Below, one piece after another: positions 7,871-16,776 of a stretch of DNA of 64,000 bases. Each line of letters begins with the position of its first letter. The first letter of the stretch is position 1. The notes below the pieces were generated by a model, which saw only the letters and a list, made by a program, of their open reading frames with translations, was not told the DNA's origin and made no database searches. A program made the position numbers and the translations under genes. This DNA is from Candidatus Zixiibacteriota bacterium (lineage in GTDB: Bacteria; Zixibacteria; MSB-5A5; JAABVY01). The stretch is from the NCBI GenBank assembly GCA_011056555.1, contig DSEQ01000028.1, forward strand, positions 1 through 64,000, read 5' to 3'.

Positions 7871-10543
7871 TTACTTCATGAGAACCATTTTCTTGGTAGC
7901 CACGAAGTCGTCGGCCTGCAGTCTATAGAAATAGATACCGCTGGCCCAGCCGTTGGCGTCAATGTTAACCTTGACAGTGCCGGCATCGCTGTAATCCGAG
8001 AAGCTCTTAACCAGCTGACCGGTGATGTTATAAACATCGAGGGTCCAGTTGGCCGAGGTCGGAAGATCAAAAGCGACTTCGGTTGTCGGGTTGAACGGGT
8101 TCGGGTAGTTCTGAAGCAGAGCAAAATTCTTCGGAACAACCTTTGTAACGACATCGGCTGTTACCATGTTACCATAGTAATCGGAAGCCTCAACTTCTGC
8201 CAGGCTAACGTCTCCACTAACCTGCAGAACTTCGGTAAGTCCAGCTTCGATGCTCTCGGTGGATCTGCTCCACACCAGAGCTCTGGTCTCGCCGTCAACA
8301 ACGTCTGATACCATTTCCATATTCTCAGCAAGCAGGCTGACTTCGCCTTCGCCCTTGAATACGAACAGGGCGGCACCGATGTCAACTCCGGCGTCCACGC
8401 TGACAACATCACCGGCCACGCGAACTGTAGCTTCGCTGGCAAACGGTGAGAGTTTCTCGAACGGGACGGCGTCGCCGGTGAGGATACGGATCAGGTAAAC
8501 CAGGTCACCAACTGTCAGGACACGGCCGTCATTATTAACATCAGAGGCAGCAATCTGACCCTGGAGGTTAATAATAAATACAGGCGGACCCTGGATGAAG
8601 TAGTTGGTGTAGAGAACCGCATCAGCGATCTCGTTGGCCAGACCGTTAAGGTTCAAGTCACCGCGCAAGTCGATCTCATCCGCGCAGGCGATATCAACGC
8701 CGCCGTTGAAGAAATCGATGTCTGCGATCGGGGTCGGTTTGTTAGGATCCTCATTAATGAAGCAGTAATCCCAGGGGCCAAAGAAGAAGTCATCAGCATC
8801 AATGGTTCCGTCGCTGGGAATCAACTGATAGAAAGGATCCGAAGGATTGACCCAGTTTATACCCCAAACTGTGCTGGCGAGATAGAGATCATTACCAGTC
8901 CAGTCTGAGATGGCGTTATGGGTGCAGTCGAGCCAGTACCAGTATACCGGTACGAACTGGCACTCATAGGTACGATCGTCGGTGACGAAGAACTTGATCT
9001 TGGCGATTTCGGCGCCATCTTCGAATAAGCCGTCTTCACCGTCGCATCCGGTCGGATGGTTCGGGCCGTCGTTGGTCTCAGCCATGGCGATCAGCTCGAG
9101 CATGCCGCTCGGACAGGCGCTGCCGCAGTTGCCAAACGGGGTCGTACGATACTGGAAGTATTCCCAGCAGTCGTTCGCCGCGCCCAGCGAGGCGCTCACA
9201 AATGTGAGAGCGGAAGCGTCATAAGCGAGCAGGAAGTCAAAACCGCCCATAGCTACACCGCTGCTGTAATCAAGAATAATCGGCAGGTAGGTATAGGTAC
9301 CCTGGAAGACAAACGGATCCGGGGGATCGCCGATCTTTGCAATTCTAACACCGAACAGTGAGCCCTCCAGAACTGTAATGGTAATATCGCAGGTAGCGGT
9401 CTCACCGAAGCCGTCGTCGGCTGTTACGGTGAAGGTCCATGTACCTATATCGCCATTGTTATCCCAGGTAAAGACACCACCACTGACACTCGGCGGATTG
9501 GTCACGCCGGGATCGGTGACGGTTTCAGTTATAGGATCACAGTCGAAGTTATCCAGACCGAGATTGATAGTAACGGTCTTATTCTGGGAGTATTCAAGTG
9601 TTCCGGCCGGGCAGTTGGTGAACTGCAAGCCGGCATTACTCAAAGACACAGTAAAAGTGTATTCGGTAGTCGCCGGACAGGTGTTAGACACCGAAACAGT
9701 TACGGTATAGTCACCGGGATCGGCACCACCATCAAAGCTGAATAAACCGCTGCCATCGATATCTGCATTTGGTAAGCCGCCGTCATCAACAACGGCAAAA
9801 CCGGTTATCGATGCACCCGGTTCAACCGGAACAGCCTCGAACTGGAATTGACCATCATCACAGTGGGGAACGGTCAGAACGTCGCCACCAGGAGTGGTGG
9901 TGAAGGCCGGAGCCTGACATTCAACAAAAACGACGTTCACACAGGTGGCTCCTCCGCCGTCATTAAAGGTCGGATTCAGAGCGACAACTACTGGAGGAGA
10001 GGTTTCTCCATCCCAGCCGTCCCAGAGCCAGTCACCTGCAGGTCCGAATTTGATGACCGAGTCGACACAAATCGTGCCGGTGTTAGTCTCCGGAGTACCT
10101 CCAGTCAAGGTGATATCCAGATCCATATAACAGGCATCAGCCAGGGGGCCGGTGGCGAAACCAGGGAAGGTGTTCGGGGGTGTCCAGACACCGCCGTACC
10201 CTATGGTATCACCCGTAGGTTCATAATACCAGTTCCAGGGCATGCCCTGCACGTTGAAGATCGGCTCAAAACGGCTGCCTACAACGTAATTGCCGGATCC
10301 ATTGACTATGGAGGCGGTGACGTTGCCGGTGGCCTCGACTGAGAAACCGTTCGACCAACCAATTATAATATGGTCATTCTCGAACTGCCAGTAGACCGTC
10401 ACACCCGTCAGACCCGCATTATTGAGAGAATACGGATCGCCCATCATGTCACCGAAAGGCGGTGTCACGATACGGTTCGCAGCCGTAGCAAAACCAAAAG
10501 TGAGAAGAAGCATCAAAAAGGTAAGAAACAAACTGCGCTTCAT
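7871..10543 (-). CDS. Secreted dockerin protein with Ig-like domains and FlgD-type sorting domain
   Basis: 890 residues. The start at 10543 has an ideal AAGGAG with 6-nt spacing. Signal peptide 1-22 (ends FATAA). An N-terminal region of about 190 residues has no recognised family. Two Ig/PKD-like domains lie at about 210-310 and 310-400 (ADDGFGETATC), then a cohesin-like domain at about 400-590, and a dockerin at about 635-710 with the same odd first repeat as the neighbouring protein (GDLNLNGLANEIADAVLYTN) and a canonical second repeat (DVNNDGRVLTVGDLVYLI). After a further sandwich domain it ends in the FlgD/Por-type module (LLQNYPNPFNPTTE, end KKMVLMK). It is richer in Cys than its paralogues (Ig-like and cohesin-like parts), suggesting disulfides outside the cell. 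It has its own strong RBS and terminator and is probably a separate transcription unit. Function beyond a surface or structural role is unknown. Confidence 0.88.
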   Translation of the reverse strand: MKRSLFLTFLMLLLTFGFATAANRIVTPPFGDMMGDPYSLNNAGLTGVTVYWQFENDHIIIGWSNGFSVEATGNVTASIVNGSGNYVVGSRFEPIFNVQGMPWNWYYEPTGDTIGYGGVWTPPNTFPGFATGPLADACYMDLDITLTGGTPETNTGTICVDSVIKFGPAGDWLWDGWDGETSPPVVVALNPTFNDGGGATCVNVVFVECQAPAFTTTPGGDVLTVPHCDDGQFQFEAVPVEPGASITGFAVVDDGGLPNADIDGSGLFSFDGGADPGDYTVTVSVSNTCPATTEYTFTVSLSNAGLQFTNCPAGTLEYSQNKTVTINLGLDNFDCDPITETVTDPGVTNPPSVSGGVFTWDNNGDIGTWTFTVTADDGFGETATCDITITVLEGSLFGVRIAKIGDPPDPFVFQGTYTYLPIILDYSSGVAMGGFDFLLAYDASALTFVSASLGAANDCWEYFQYRTTPFGNCGSACPSGMLELIAMAETNDGPNHPTGCDGEDGLFEDGAEIAKIKFFVTDDRTYECQFVPVYWYWLDCTHNAISDWTGNDLYLASTVWGINWVNPSDPFYQLIPSDGTIDADDFFFGPWDYCFINEDPNKPTPIADIDFFNGGVDIACADEIDLRGDLNLNGLANEIADAVLYTNYFIQGPPVFIINLQGQIAASDVNNDGRVLTVGDLVYLIRILTGDAVPFEKLSPFASEATVRVAGDVVSVDAGVDIGAALFVFKGEGEVSLLAENMEMVSDVVDGETRALVWSRSTESIEAGLTEVLQVSGDVSLAEVEASDYYGNMVTADVVTKVVPKNFALLQNYPNPFNPTTEVAFDLPTSANWTLDVYNITGQLVKSFSDYSDAGTVKVNIDANGWASGIYFYRLQADDFVATKKMVLMK

Positions 10544-10804
10544 AGTAAACTCCTTAACTAAAGAAGTATTAGGTTAATATTGTTTTTTCTACCTTTCCCC
10601 CCTCAAGGAAAACTAGTTTGGCTTGTATTGCTGAATTTCAGAAATTTTTCGTCCATTCAGCGGTGGCTTGAGGTTACAGGGCCTCTTCTTCTTCTTCTCT
10701 TTCCACCTCCTTTCTTTTCCTAAATGAATTACCTTTTTGTATCTCACTAAAGGTAATTACTTCCTAAGTAATAAAATATGATCAGCAAAAGGTTTTTTCA
10801 TAGT

Positions 10805-11998
10805 TCAACAGTCCGGAATACCGTCCCCATTTATATCACAGGGTATCCCCCCCCCGACAAAGACGTAATTGATAATCCAGACAGCGTCGGAGACATTGAC
10901 CGAGCCGTCACAATTGACCTCCCCACTGGACAATGGTTCGGGCGGCGGACCTCCGACAAAGACATAGTTTATTATCCAGACGGCATCGGAAACATTGGCC
11001 GAGCCGTCCGCATTTGCATCCCCGCATAAATATTCGGGACATAGCACCTCAATCTGCCCGTGCGAGAACAAAACCTGGCTCGGATCGACATATCCGGTCG
11101 AATCCCACAAGAGACAGTTTGTGCATTCCCAGAGATAGCAGGAACCCCCATATTCATAGTAACATACCGAATCCAGGCAGTAGTTGTTTAACTCGTCGCT
11201 GGCGCACTTGCGCACACATTCCTTGTGCAGGTCAGGCGGTACGGTGGCGCAGGCATAAGCTGTATCACTCCAGACCCAGCCGATAAACTGCCCCGAGTCA
11301 TTCGAGAATCTGGTCTGGGCGGTATCAAATGTAATCCTTATAATAGAATCACAGAAACATTCCTCCCAGGGCAGCATAATAGTGCTGTCTCCATCCTGCA
11401 CTTCACAACTGTCATAAATCGTATAAGGCTTCACTTCAGCCCTGATCCTGCATAAAAGTCCCTGCGAAGTGGGCGATGGTATGCCGTTCACCGGATCGCC
11501 ACTGGGCGGATTGGCAATCGCATTGACCTTTATATTTTTGTTCTCGTTGTCAAGAATGGCAACATCCATAAAATCCCATCCTGCAGTCAGTGAACCGGCA
11601 GTATCGACAGCGCCCTTCTCCACCCAGCTTGAATCGATCGTAGTATCGGCCCATGCCAAGCAGGTCGACAAAAGACAACTGTCACCCACGTAATCATAGA
11701 AGATACACGAATCCTCCAGGCAAGTCTCATAAGTCGTATCAACCAGCCATCCGGAATCGGCATAAAAGCCGATGAAATCCGCATACTGCAGCGATATCCA
11801 GAGAGTAAAGCCGGTTATCTTATCGCCGCTAAAGTTGTCGATCTTCATGTTTATGACAATGCTATCGTTATCAGGCTGCGTTTCCACAGAATCGATATAT
11901 GTAATCAATTGACCATTCCCATCGACAGGACCGAATAATATAAGTACAACCGTAAGTAATACTAAACAGAGCAGTTTATTTACAGGTCCGCTGGCCAT
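10805..11998 (-). CDS. Secreted Cys-rich cohesin-like/dockerin protein
   Basis: 397 residues. ATG at 11998 is preceded by AAGGAGGAG. Signal peptide about 1-30. A cohesin-like sandwich occupies about 30-200 (DNDSIVINMKIDNFSGDKITGFT), followed by a Cys-rich stretch (about 200-320) and a type I dockerin at about 325-385 with two near-identical helices (NVSDAVWIINYVFVGG twice). The extreme C terminus is CDINGDGIPDC, a third calcium-loop-like element bracketed by cysteines. Unlike the proteins to its left it has no FlgD/Por-type C terminus. The same ending occurs in the 985-residue protein at 45627-48584, defining a second C-terminal class. A promoter matching sigma-70 consensus lies about 350 bp upstream of the start, so the mRNA would have an unusually long leader. 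Confidence 0.85.
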   Translation of the reverse strand: MASGPVNKLLCLVLLTVVLILFGPVDGNGQLITYIDSVETQPDNDSIVINMKIDNFSGDKITGFTLWISLQYADFIGFYADSGWLVDTTYETCLEDSCIFYDYVGDSCLLSTCLAWADTTIDSSWVEKGAVDTAGSLTAGWDFMDVAILDNENKNIKVNAIANPPSGDPVNGIPSPTSQGLLCRIRAEVKPYTIYDSCEVQDGDSTIMLPWEECFCDSIIRITFDTAQTRFSNDSGQFIGWVWSDTAYACATVPPDLHKECVRKCASDELNNYCLDSVCYYEYGGSCYLWECTNCLLWDSTGYVDPSQVLFSHGQIEVLCPEYLCGDANADGSANVSDAVWIINYVFVGGPPPEPLSSGEVNCDGSVNVSDAVWIINYVFVGGGIPCDINGDGIPDC

Positions 11999-12001
11999 AA
12001 A

Positions 12002-12969
12002 TCTCCTCCTTAATTAATGATTGGGAGCCTTAGTTTTAATTCCCGTAGCAATCATGTACAATAGTAATATCGCCTCCATTGCCGACTTGGTTTAGCTTTT
12101 CGATATCCCAATCATTACACGAGTATGATAATGGCCTCGTTTTTAAGTATTCTCGATGAAGTAACTTCCACTCAAAATGTTCAGTACTGGTTGATAGAGC
12201 CCAGAAACTCTGTTTTCTTTCGAGACAAAAGTTTCAGTTTACAACTGTATCAACGAAGACTCAATACATCCGCCAGGTAACGTACCAAAATGAGTATTTT
12301 GTGAAAGGTTGAGGATTAATTCTTGTCCATAATTAAATTCTGTCGGGCTAAATATAAGTCCGCTTGCGTCTTTTGTCAACAGAAAATAAATCCTTTTTTG
12401 AATATTTTTGTTTGACCATTTTATTGCAATCCAGACGATTCAGGCGCTATTTTAAGCCAAATCGACTCCTCTAAGGTGACCTTCCAAAAAGCAAGTAATA
12501 TGCCAGCTGAAAAAAGAGCCATTAAGTAATTGGTACAGGTGTATGATACAAAAAGCAGCTATTTTCGCAATATCTTTTTTGAAAAAAATAAAAAAGGCCG
12601 AAAAACTGACCGGTTGCTTGAGAGGGGGGCATAAACTCAAACTGGACCGATCAGCCCTCAGCCCGTATATTTTCCAAAGTATGAAACATATCAAACATTG
12701 TTTTGTTCCTTCTTTTCTTCAAATATACTTCGCATGGCATTCTGCCGCCGGATACGGCTTTGATACCATAAAAGACCCAATCTATTGCACTCTATACATT
12801 TACAAGCAATACCCCTCCAGATACGATTCCCCGCCCTGACCGACAATCGATAAATCCGGTCATAACCTGGAAAATGGAGCAAAAATATGAATCATTTTGC
12901 AAAAAAGTTGAAATTGACCACCTGAAATTCCAAGAGGCAGAGACGTCCTGACCGGATTTTGAAGCAATC
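12002..12969. other. Intergenic region of about 970 bp, no gene recognised
   Basis: The left third would be the leader of the dockerin gene. It contains a start-less reading frame of about 62 codons on the minus strand ending at TAA near 12030 (last residues DITIVHDCYGN), perhaps a decayed gene. The right part (12400-12969) has only short frames without ribosome-binding sites. No tRNA or transposase fragment was seen. Confidence 0.5.
12351..12379 (-). promoter_or_regulatory. Sigma-70-type promoter with long leader to the Cys-rich dockerin gene
   Basis: On the minus strand TTGACA (12374-12379), a 17-nt spacer and TATATT (12351-12356) match the consensus closely. Transcription would start near 12345, leaving a leader of about 345 nt before the ATG at 11998. 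No closer promoter was noticed. Confidence 0.6.
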
Positions 12970-14163
12970 CTACAGGCCCATCCGGAATATTGCCGCGAGA
13001 TCATCTCTGTAAAGCGGCCTGTAACTTCCAATATGATCCTTACCGCCGCCGTAAACTTCGATTGTATCTTCCACCATCTTCTCCAGCCTTTCATCCCCGA
13101 TTCCCTCGTCAGAAAGTCTGGCATACATGCCCACTTTTTTCATCCAATCTTCAAAACGGGAGATAAAGGTCTCAGCTGCTTTCTGCAGATCCATTTTATC
13201 CGTGTCAATAAAGAAGATATTTTTGGCTAACTGCGCATATTTTTCCGGGCGATCCCGGAAGGTATACCTCATAAGCGGAGGCAGCATAATCGCCAGCCCG
13301 CGGCCATGCGATATATCGTAATGGCCCGAGATGACATGTTCGATGAAATGCAGCGGGAATGGCCCCGGACGGCCCAGGTTCACCGGCCCGAGTAAAGCCA
13401 TAGTCGAGCACCAGGACATAGTGGCCCGGGCATCCAGATTCCCCGGCTCCTCCAGCAGAATTTCCAGATTCTCCATCACTGTCCGCATAATGCCCTCAGA
13501 AAACCGGTCCTGCAGGGGCGTATTGTCCGGCCCGGTAAAATAGGATTCGATCACGTGGCTGATTATATCAATGGCGCCGTCTATAGTGGTCTGGCGCGGA
13601 AGCGTAGCGGTAAGCTCAGGATCCACAATGGAAACCTTTGGATACATATGATCGGAAAAAAGACCCGCCTTCTGGTTGGTCTCCCAGTTCGTAATTATTC
13701 CGCCCCGGTTGCCCTCGGAGGCAGTTGCAGCCACAGTCGGAATCAGCATAATGGGCAGGGCCTCCTCAACTTCACGTTTTTTCTCAGAATCTTCATTGTA
13801 AACATAGTCCCAGATCGGGTGCGCGGATCTGGTAACCACAGCAATCGCCTTGGAAGCATCCATGGTCGATCCTCCTCCCACTCCCAGCACCATATCGCAG
13901 TCATTCTGGCGCGCGATTTCGCCCGCCCGGTCGATTGTAGCGGCACGGGGATTGGGCTCGATTCCTTCAAAATGGACAAATTCGACCCCTGCATCTGTTA
14001 AATATCCGGCGATTCTATCAAACAAACCGCTTTTCTTAACATGCGATTGCCCGGTAACAATAAGCGCCTTCTTCCCGATTCCGGCGGCCTCTTCCCCGGC
14101 CTTTTTGACCTCGCCCACCCCGAATATTATCTTCACAGGATTTCTGAATACAAAGCTTTCCAT
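12970..14163 (-). CDS. Iron-containing alcohol dehydrogenase (butanol dehydrogenase-like)
   Basis: 397 residues from ATG 14163, chosen because AAGGAG lies 7 nt upstream; a longer frame begins ten codons earlier. Group III Fe-dependent ADH family, which reduces aldehydes or oxidises alcohols with NAD(P). The family start FxFRNPVKIIFGxGEV, the nucleotide loop GVGGGSTMDASKAIA (about residue 92) and the metal ligand motifs DGAIDIISHVIESY (Asp/His) and HFIEHVISGHYDISHGRGLAIMLPP (two His) are all present. Length is normal for the family. It stands alone, separated from neighbours on both sides, so substrate cannot be inferred from context; the closest named subgroup is the NADH-dependent butanol dehydrogenases. 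Presumably a cytoplasmic fermentation or aldehyde-detoxification enzyme. Confidence 0.9.
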   Translation of the reverse strand: MESFVFRNPVKIIFGVGEVKKAGEEAAGIGKKALIVTGQSHVKKSGLFDRIAGYLTDAGVEFVHFEGIEPNPRAATIDRAGEIARQNDCDMVLGVGGGSTMDASKAIAVVTRSAHPIWDYVYNEDSEKKREVEEALPIMLIPTVAATASEGNRGGIITNWETNQKAGLFSDHMYPKVSIVDPELTATLPRQTTIDGAIDIISHVIESYFTGPDNTPLQDRFSEGIMRTVMENLEILLEEPGNLDARATMSWCSTMALLGPVNLGRPGPFPLHFIEHVISGHYDISHGRGLAIMLPPLMRYTFRDRPEKYAQLAKNIFFIDTDKMDLQKAAETFISRFEDWMKKVGMYARLSDEGIGDERLEKMVEDTIEVYGGGKDHIGSYRPLYRDDLAAIFRMGL

Positions 14164-14281
14164 GCGCAGCTCCTTTTTATTGGTCCTGTCCACACAGGAT
14201 TCTATGTTCTAAAGAATCTATAAGATACATTATTTCAACCATTTCACAACAGATAGAAGACTGAAATGTTTTGGCAAAAGT

Positions 14282-14311
14282 AAAAAAACCGCCACTTCAG
14301 AAAGCGGCGGT
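14282..14311 (-). terminator. Intrinsic terminator after the DUF2892 gene
   Basis: On the minus strand ACCGCC and GGCGGT form the stem core, extended by partial pairing inside, followed immediately by a run of seven T. It sits about 45 nt past the stop of the gene ending at 14358. Confidence 0.8.
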
Positions 14312-14357
14312 CATATTGCTGTCGAACCAAGGGAGTAGTGCAGATAATCTTATAATT

Positions 14358-14585
14358 CTAACTCTCCTGGGAGGAAATCTCTGCCATCGCTCTTCCTTTC
14401 TTGCTGTAGAAGAGCCTGCTGATAACCATCTCAGCCGGGCATAAACCGGTGATCGAGGACTGGATCAGGTTGAATCCGATAAAGATCGTAAACAGCATCC
14501 ACCATGGGGACACGAAATAGGTCAGGGCCACCGATAAAAGGACCATAAAACCGGCAAACATTCTAACGGCGTTCTCTAATGTCAT
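14358..14585 (-). CDS. Small DUF2892 (YgaP-type transmembrane) protein
   Basis: 75 residues. The family hallmarks are an N-terminal ENAVRMFAG motif, two closely spaced transmembrane segments (about residues 10-27 and 30-48), and a conserved GxNLxQSxxTGxCPAE loop (here FIGFNLIQSSITGLCPAE), which contains the family cysteine. In YgaP this domain follows a rhodanese; here it is free-standing, as is common. Role unknown, often found near sulfur or redox genes. It has its own terminator, so it is probably a monocistronic gene. Confidence 0.85.
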   Translation of the reverse strand: MTLENAVRMFAGFMVLLSVALTYFVSPWWMLFTIFIGFNLIQSSITGLCPAEMVISRLFYSKKGRAMAEISSQES

Positions 14586-14679
14586 GCTATACTCTCCTCA
14601 TCTATAATGCATACAATTATTATCCGGTATATTTCTAAACGATATCTGCGTTGCCTTGTTCCATCACATCCGGTCATTT

Positions 14680-15936
14680 TTAATAGCCATATGTTATTTT
14701 CAGGTAGAGATTATCGTTCTTTTGAAATGTCCCGAAGTCGGTGAATTGGTCCTCGCCTGCAAAGATATTTCCGCCGACCGTAAGCGTAAGATTATCAGTG
14801 TATTTATAATCCAGAGAAAAGCATCCGTAGAAGTCCTCCTGTGAAGGCGAATAAAATCCGAATAATGACAATACCACTGTTTCCATGCGCATGAGCTTAG
14901 TCACTCGCGATGTCAGCAGATGATAGATCTCATCGACTTCGGTCTGCCCGCCGATGCTTTCGACAAACTCGTCATAATTCATCATAATCTCGCCCTGGTA
15001 CTGCATATTGACCGTCAGGTTGGTTACAATCTGACGCTCAAATCCGACCAGGCCTGTCAGCGATGAATTCGGTATATTGGGGTTATCACCATCTGTATCC
15101 TCGCGCGAATCGTAGTAGCCCCCCTCCAGCCAGGCAATTCCTTCGAACACAGGCATACGGATCGAGGCGCCGTAAACATTCAGGCGCGGGTAATAGGCCT
15201 GCATTGCGGTTGGATCAAAGCCCTCAGGATTTTTATAAAATCCGCGGTAACCGTAGAGCGCAAAATCGGCAGTACCGAAATACCTCTGGAACCTGCCGGC
15301 AATTTCTCCGTTTTCAATTTCCGCTTGCGGAAGTCTGCCCTCGAAATAGAATTCCTGACCGCCCACAATATCACCGGCCATGGGATTGAAATAGCTCAGG
15401 CGCATTCCGGTCGGGACCCTGTTGGGAGCAAAACGCGGAGTATAGACCAGCGAGAAGGTTCCGATGGGGCTGTAATATGCACCCCGCAGTGCATCCTGAG
15501 GAGCTTTCAGGTACTGGTCATCCCGGCCGATAAAAAACGAGACATAATCCTTGGCAAACAGATCATTGATAAAGATCAGGTCGCCGGTGCCCCATGTGAG
15601 CACCTGGCGGCCGACCTTGAAATCAAAATTATTGCCGAGCCGGAATTTGATGTAGCCCTCACGAAGTTCCCAGTCGTATTCCGGCTCGTCGTATCCATCA
15701 TAAACAAAGTCCAGGCGGCCGAAAAACTCGGCCATGTCGCCGTAAGATTCCAGCTTGAGCTGGAGACGGGTTTCGGCTGCGGTAAGTTCCGAGGGAGTCG
15801 GGTTGTCGTCATCCAAACCACCGCCATAGAGCCCCTGTAGAAATCCGCTGATGTGAACATCCTCGGCAAAGGCCGGCGGGGACAGCACCAGAACAATCGC
15901 CATAATCGTAATAAGTCTCATTTTTGCGTAGTTCAT
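14680..15936 (-). CDS. Outer-membrane beta-barrel protein of the RND operon
   Basis: 418 residues. Start ATG 15936 has GGAGGT 5 nt upstream. Signal peptide 1-24 (ends AFAEDV). The rest alternates amphipathic strands with Gly/Tyr-rich turns (for example NNFDFKVGRQVLTWGTGDLIF) and ends in an aromatic residue (LKITYGY), typical of barrels assembled by BAM. The GRQ...WG motif recalls DUF1302-type porins that accompany COG1033 RND transporters and LolA/DUF1329-like proteins in Proteobacteria. It is last in a three-gene operon (16-nt gap to the LolA-like gene), so it is likely the outer-membrane partner. The family assignment is tentative; barrel nature and operon membership are strong. Confidence 0.8.
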   Translation of the reverse strand: MNYAKMRLITIMAIVLVLSPPAFAEDVHISGFLQGLYGGGLDDDNPTPSELTAAETRLQLKLESYGDMAEFFGRLDFVYDGYDEPEYDWELREGYIKFRLGNNFDFKVGRQVLTWGTGDLIFINDLFAKDYVSFFIGRDDQYLKAPQDALRGAYYSPIGTFSLVYTPRFAPNRVPTGMRLSYFNPMAGDIVGGQEFYFEGRLPQAEIENGEIAGRFQRYFGTADFALYGYRGFYKNPEGFDPTAMQAYYPRLNVYGASIRMPVFEGIAWLEGGYYDSREDTDGDNPNIPNSSLTGLVGFERQIVTNLTVNMQYQGEIMMNYDEFVESIGGQTEVDEIYHLLTSRVTKLMRMETVVLSLFGFYSPSQEDFYGCFSLDYKYTDNLTLTVGGNIFAGEDQFTDFGTFQKNDNLYLKITYGY

Positions 15937-15952
15937 ACCGCACCTCCACCTT

Positions 15953-16756
15953 TTATTTTATATATTCGCGCGGGGGATTCTTGAGATATCTCTCGGTGAA
16001 GATATCATCCGTCACGCCTACATTATAGTCGATGCTGGAAAATTCAACTATTGTATACTGATCTTTCTTTACATTCTCCATTTTCCGCACAGTAACCGTC
16101 GGTATATCCTCTATAACCTCGATTTTCTCAGCCGAATACACTCTTTCCAGGTCGCCTTTGCCGTTATAATACTCTTCCCTGATCGGGAGCATATGTTCCT
16201 TGTCGATATAGGTAATCTTCTTTGAAAAGACTCCATCTTCACTTTTTGGCACAGACTCGATCACATAAACCTGCATCCCATTATATTCTTTTTCTTCAAG
16301 AATTTTATGGGTGTCATCCGACCAGTGCCTTCCGGAAACATCCTCATAACTGAAATCCGATCCCACAAAGCTGGAGCCCTTGTCATCGGCGGAAATCCTT
16401 TTAACCAAATCCACCGAGGGCACATACAGCCAGCGCTGATCTGTCTCGAAGGGATTCTTGTGTACCATAAAGGTCAGGCGGGCAACATCATAGGGTTTGT
16501 GGAAATATGTATAATACTTCTGCACTCCGCCTTCTTCGTTGTCGATTCTGAGCATTGCAAACTCGCGGTTTCTCTCTTTTCCACTCGAGTTCACAATCGT
16601 CATATTAACTTCCGCCAGGCCGTCATCGGCGGCATAGAAGTTGTTGAGATGAGCCTCTTTCATTAATTCTTCGGCCACATCAGTCTGCGCACCCAGGTTC
16701 ATCGTGAGCGCAAATACAAGGGCCATTAACAGTATTGAGAACTTCGTGAAATTCAT
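15953..16756 (-). CDS. Outer membrane lipoprotein-sorting protein (LolA-like, COG2834 type)
   Basis: About 267 residues. ATG 16756 is preferred because GAGGAGG lies 6 nt upstream; a longer frame starts five codons earlier. Signal peptide 1-24 (ends LGAQ). The mature protein is a LolA/LolB-like half-barrel of the type that accompanies RND transporters; motifs seen include KYYTYFHKPYDVARLTF, RWLYVPSVDLVKRI and FSYEDVSGRHW. In related clusters this protein is thought to pass a hydrophobic cargo in the periplasm between the inner-membrane transporter and the outer membrane. Middle gene of the operon: 20 nt after the RND gene, 16 nt before the barrel gene. The cargo is unknown. Confidence 0.87.
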   Translation of the reverse strand: MNFTKFSILLMALVFALTMNLGAQTDVAEELMKEAHLNNFYAADDGLAEVNMTIVNSSGKERNREFAMLRIDNEEGGVQKYYTYFHKPYDVARLTFMVHKNPFETDQRWLYVPSVDLVKRISADDKGSSFVGSDFSYEDVSGRHWSDDTHKILEEKEYNGMQVYVIESVPKSEDGVFSKKITYIDKEHMLPIREEYYNGKGDLERVYSAEKIEVIEDIPTVTVRKMENVKKDQYTIVEFSSIDYNVGVTDDIFTERYLKNPPREYIK

Positions 16757-16776
16757 TTTCTTCCTCCTCAAGTGAT

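Noticed and set aside
10680-10730. Pyrimidine-rich run (repeated CTT) between two surface-protein genes
   Set aside because: Simple low-complexity sequence without flanking repeats or a stem; no function assigned.
11999-12240. A minus-strand frame of about 62 codons ending at TAA near 12030 in the leader of the Cys-rich dockerin gene
   Set aside because: It has no ATG, GTG or TTG start and no ribosome-binding site. At most a gene remnant.
12452-12882. Short frames on both strands in the 12.4-12.9 kb gap
   Set aside because: They lack ribosome-binding sites, and their products are low-complexity or Cys/Trp-rich without family character.
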